Source: CAYWXV01 sp964462535 (GTDB taxonomy: Bacteria; Bacteroidota; Ignavibacteria; OLB7). From it: DNA of 34,778 bases. The notes below the pieces were generated by a model. That model did no database searches. It worked only from the letters and a program-made list of their open reading frames with translations, and had not been told where the DNA came from. The translations under genes were made by a program, and so were the position numbers. Positions 34,759-34,778 of the stretch are shown piece after piece (the stretch's first letter is position 1; the number at the start of each line of letters is the position of its first letter). The stretch is from NCBI GenBank assembly GCA_964462535.1, contig CAYWXV010000028.1, positions 1 through 34,778 of the forward strand, read 5' to 3'.

Positions 34759-34778
34759 ATCTGGGAAATCAACACAAA

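Overview
The window looks like a chromosomal segment from a GC-rich, Gram-negative bacterium of the FCB (Bacteroidetes/Chlorobi/Ignavibacteria/Kapabacteria) group. The evidence seen is two secreted proteins with C-terminal type IX secretion (Por) sorting domains, several predicted outer-membrane beta-barrel proteins, many signal-peptide or lipoprotein genes, weak or absent Shine-Dalgarno sequences at many starts, and a CIRCE-controlled groESL operon. A Kapabacteria/Ignavibacteria-like source is my inference; no rRNA is present to confirm it. Gene density is high and most genes are housekeeping or envelope functions. I see no phage, insertion sequence, CRISPR array, rRNA or tRNA gene.

Layout. 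1-506: tandem array of a 137-bp non-coding unit containing hairpins. 507-3082: divergent T9SS-sorted protein and a beta-propeller (sorbosone/glucose dehydrogenase-like) lipoprotein. 3180-4061: ClpS-like adaptor and a secreted rhodanese, closed by a bidirectional terminator. 4242-8395 (minus): Spy/CpxP-like protein, polysaccharide flippase, CPBP membrane protease, TPR protein. 8522-11029 (minus): Lon protease. 11137-15688 (plus): ECF sigma factor, a membrane-anchored putative anti-sigma protein fused to a beta-rich C-terminal region, and two further envelope proteins; this is the most unusual cluster. 15764-17239 (minus): second T9SS-sorted protein with BNR-like repeats. 17438-19576 (minus): groES-groEL with promoter, CIRCE operator and terminator. 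19599-22629 (minus): lone sugar-type ABC permease and NAD-dependent DNA ligase. 22852-23679: PapD-like periplasmic chaperone-like protein.

23684-31735 (minus): complete kdpFABCDE operon for high-affinity K+ uptake, including a 29-codon kdpF that is easily missed, with kdpC/kdpD and kdpD/kdpE overlapping. 31918-34758 (plus): secG with a very strong terminator, a PstS-type phosphate-binding lipoprotein without pstCAB beside it, and a zinc-ribbon microprotein whose stop codon overlaps the start of a divergent phosphofructokinase.

The window holds no obvious new defence or mobile system. The best candidates for something undescribed are the ECF sigma/anti-sigma-barrel envelope cluster, the zinc-ribbon/variant PFK pair, a ClpS-like protein lacking the usual N-degron-contacting histidine, and the 137-bp hairpin repeat array.
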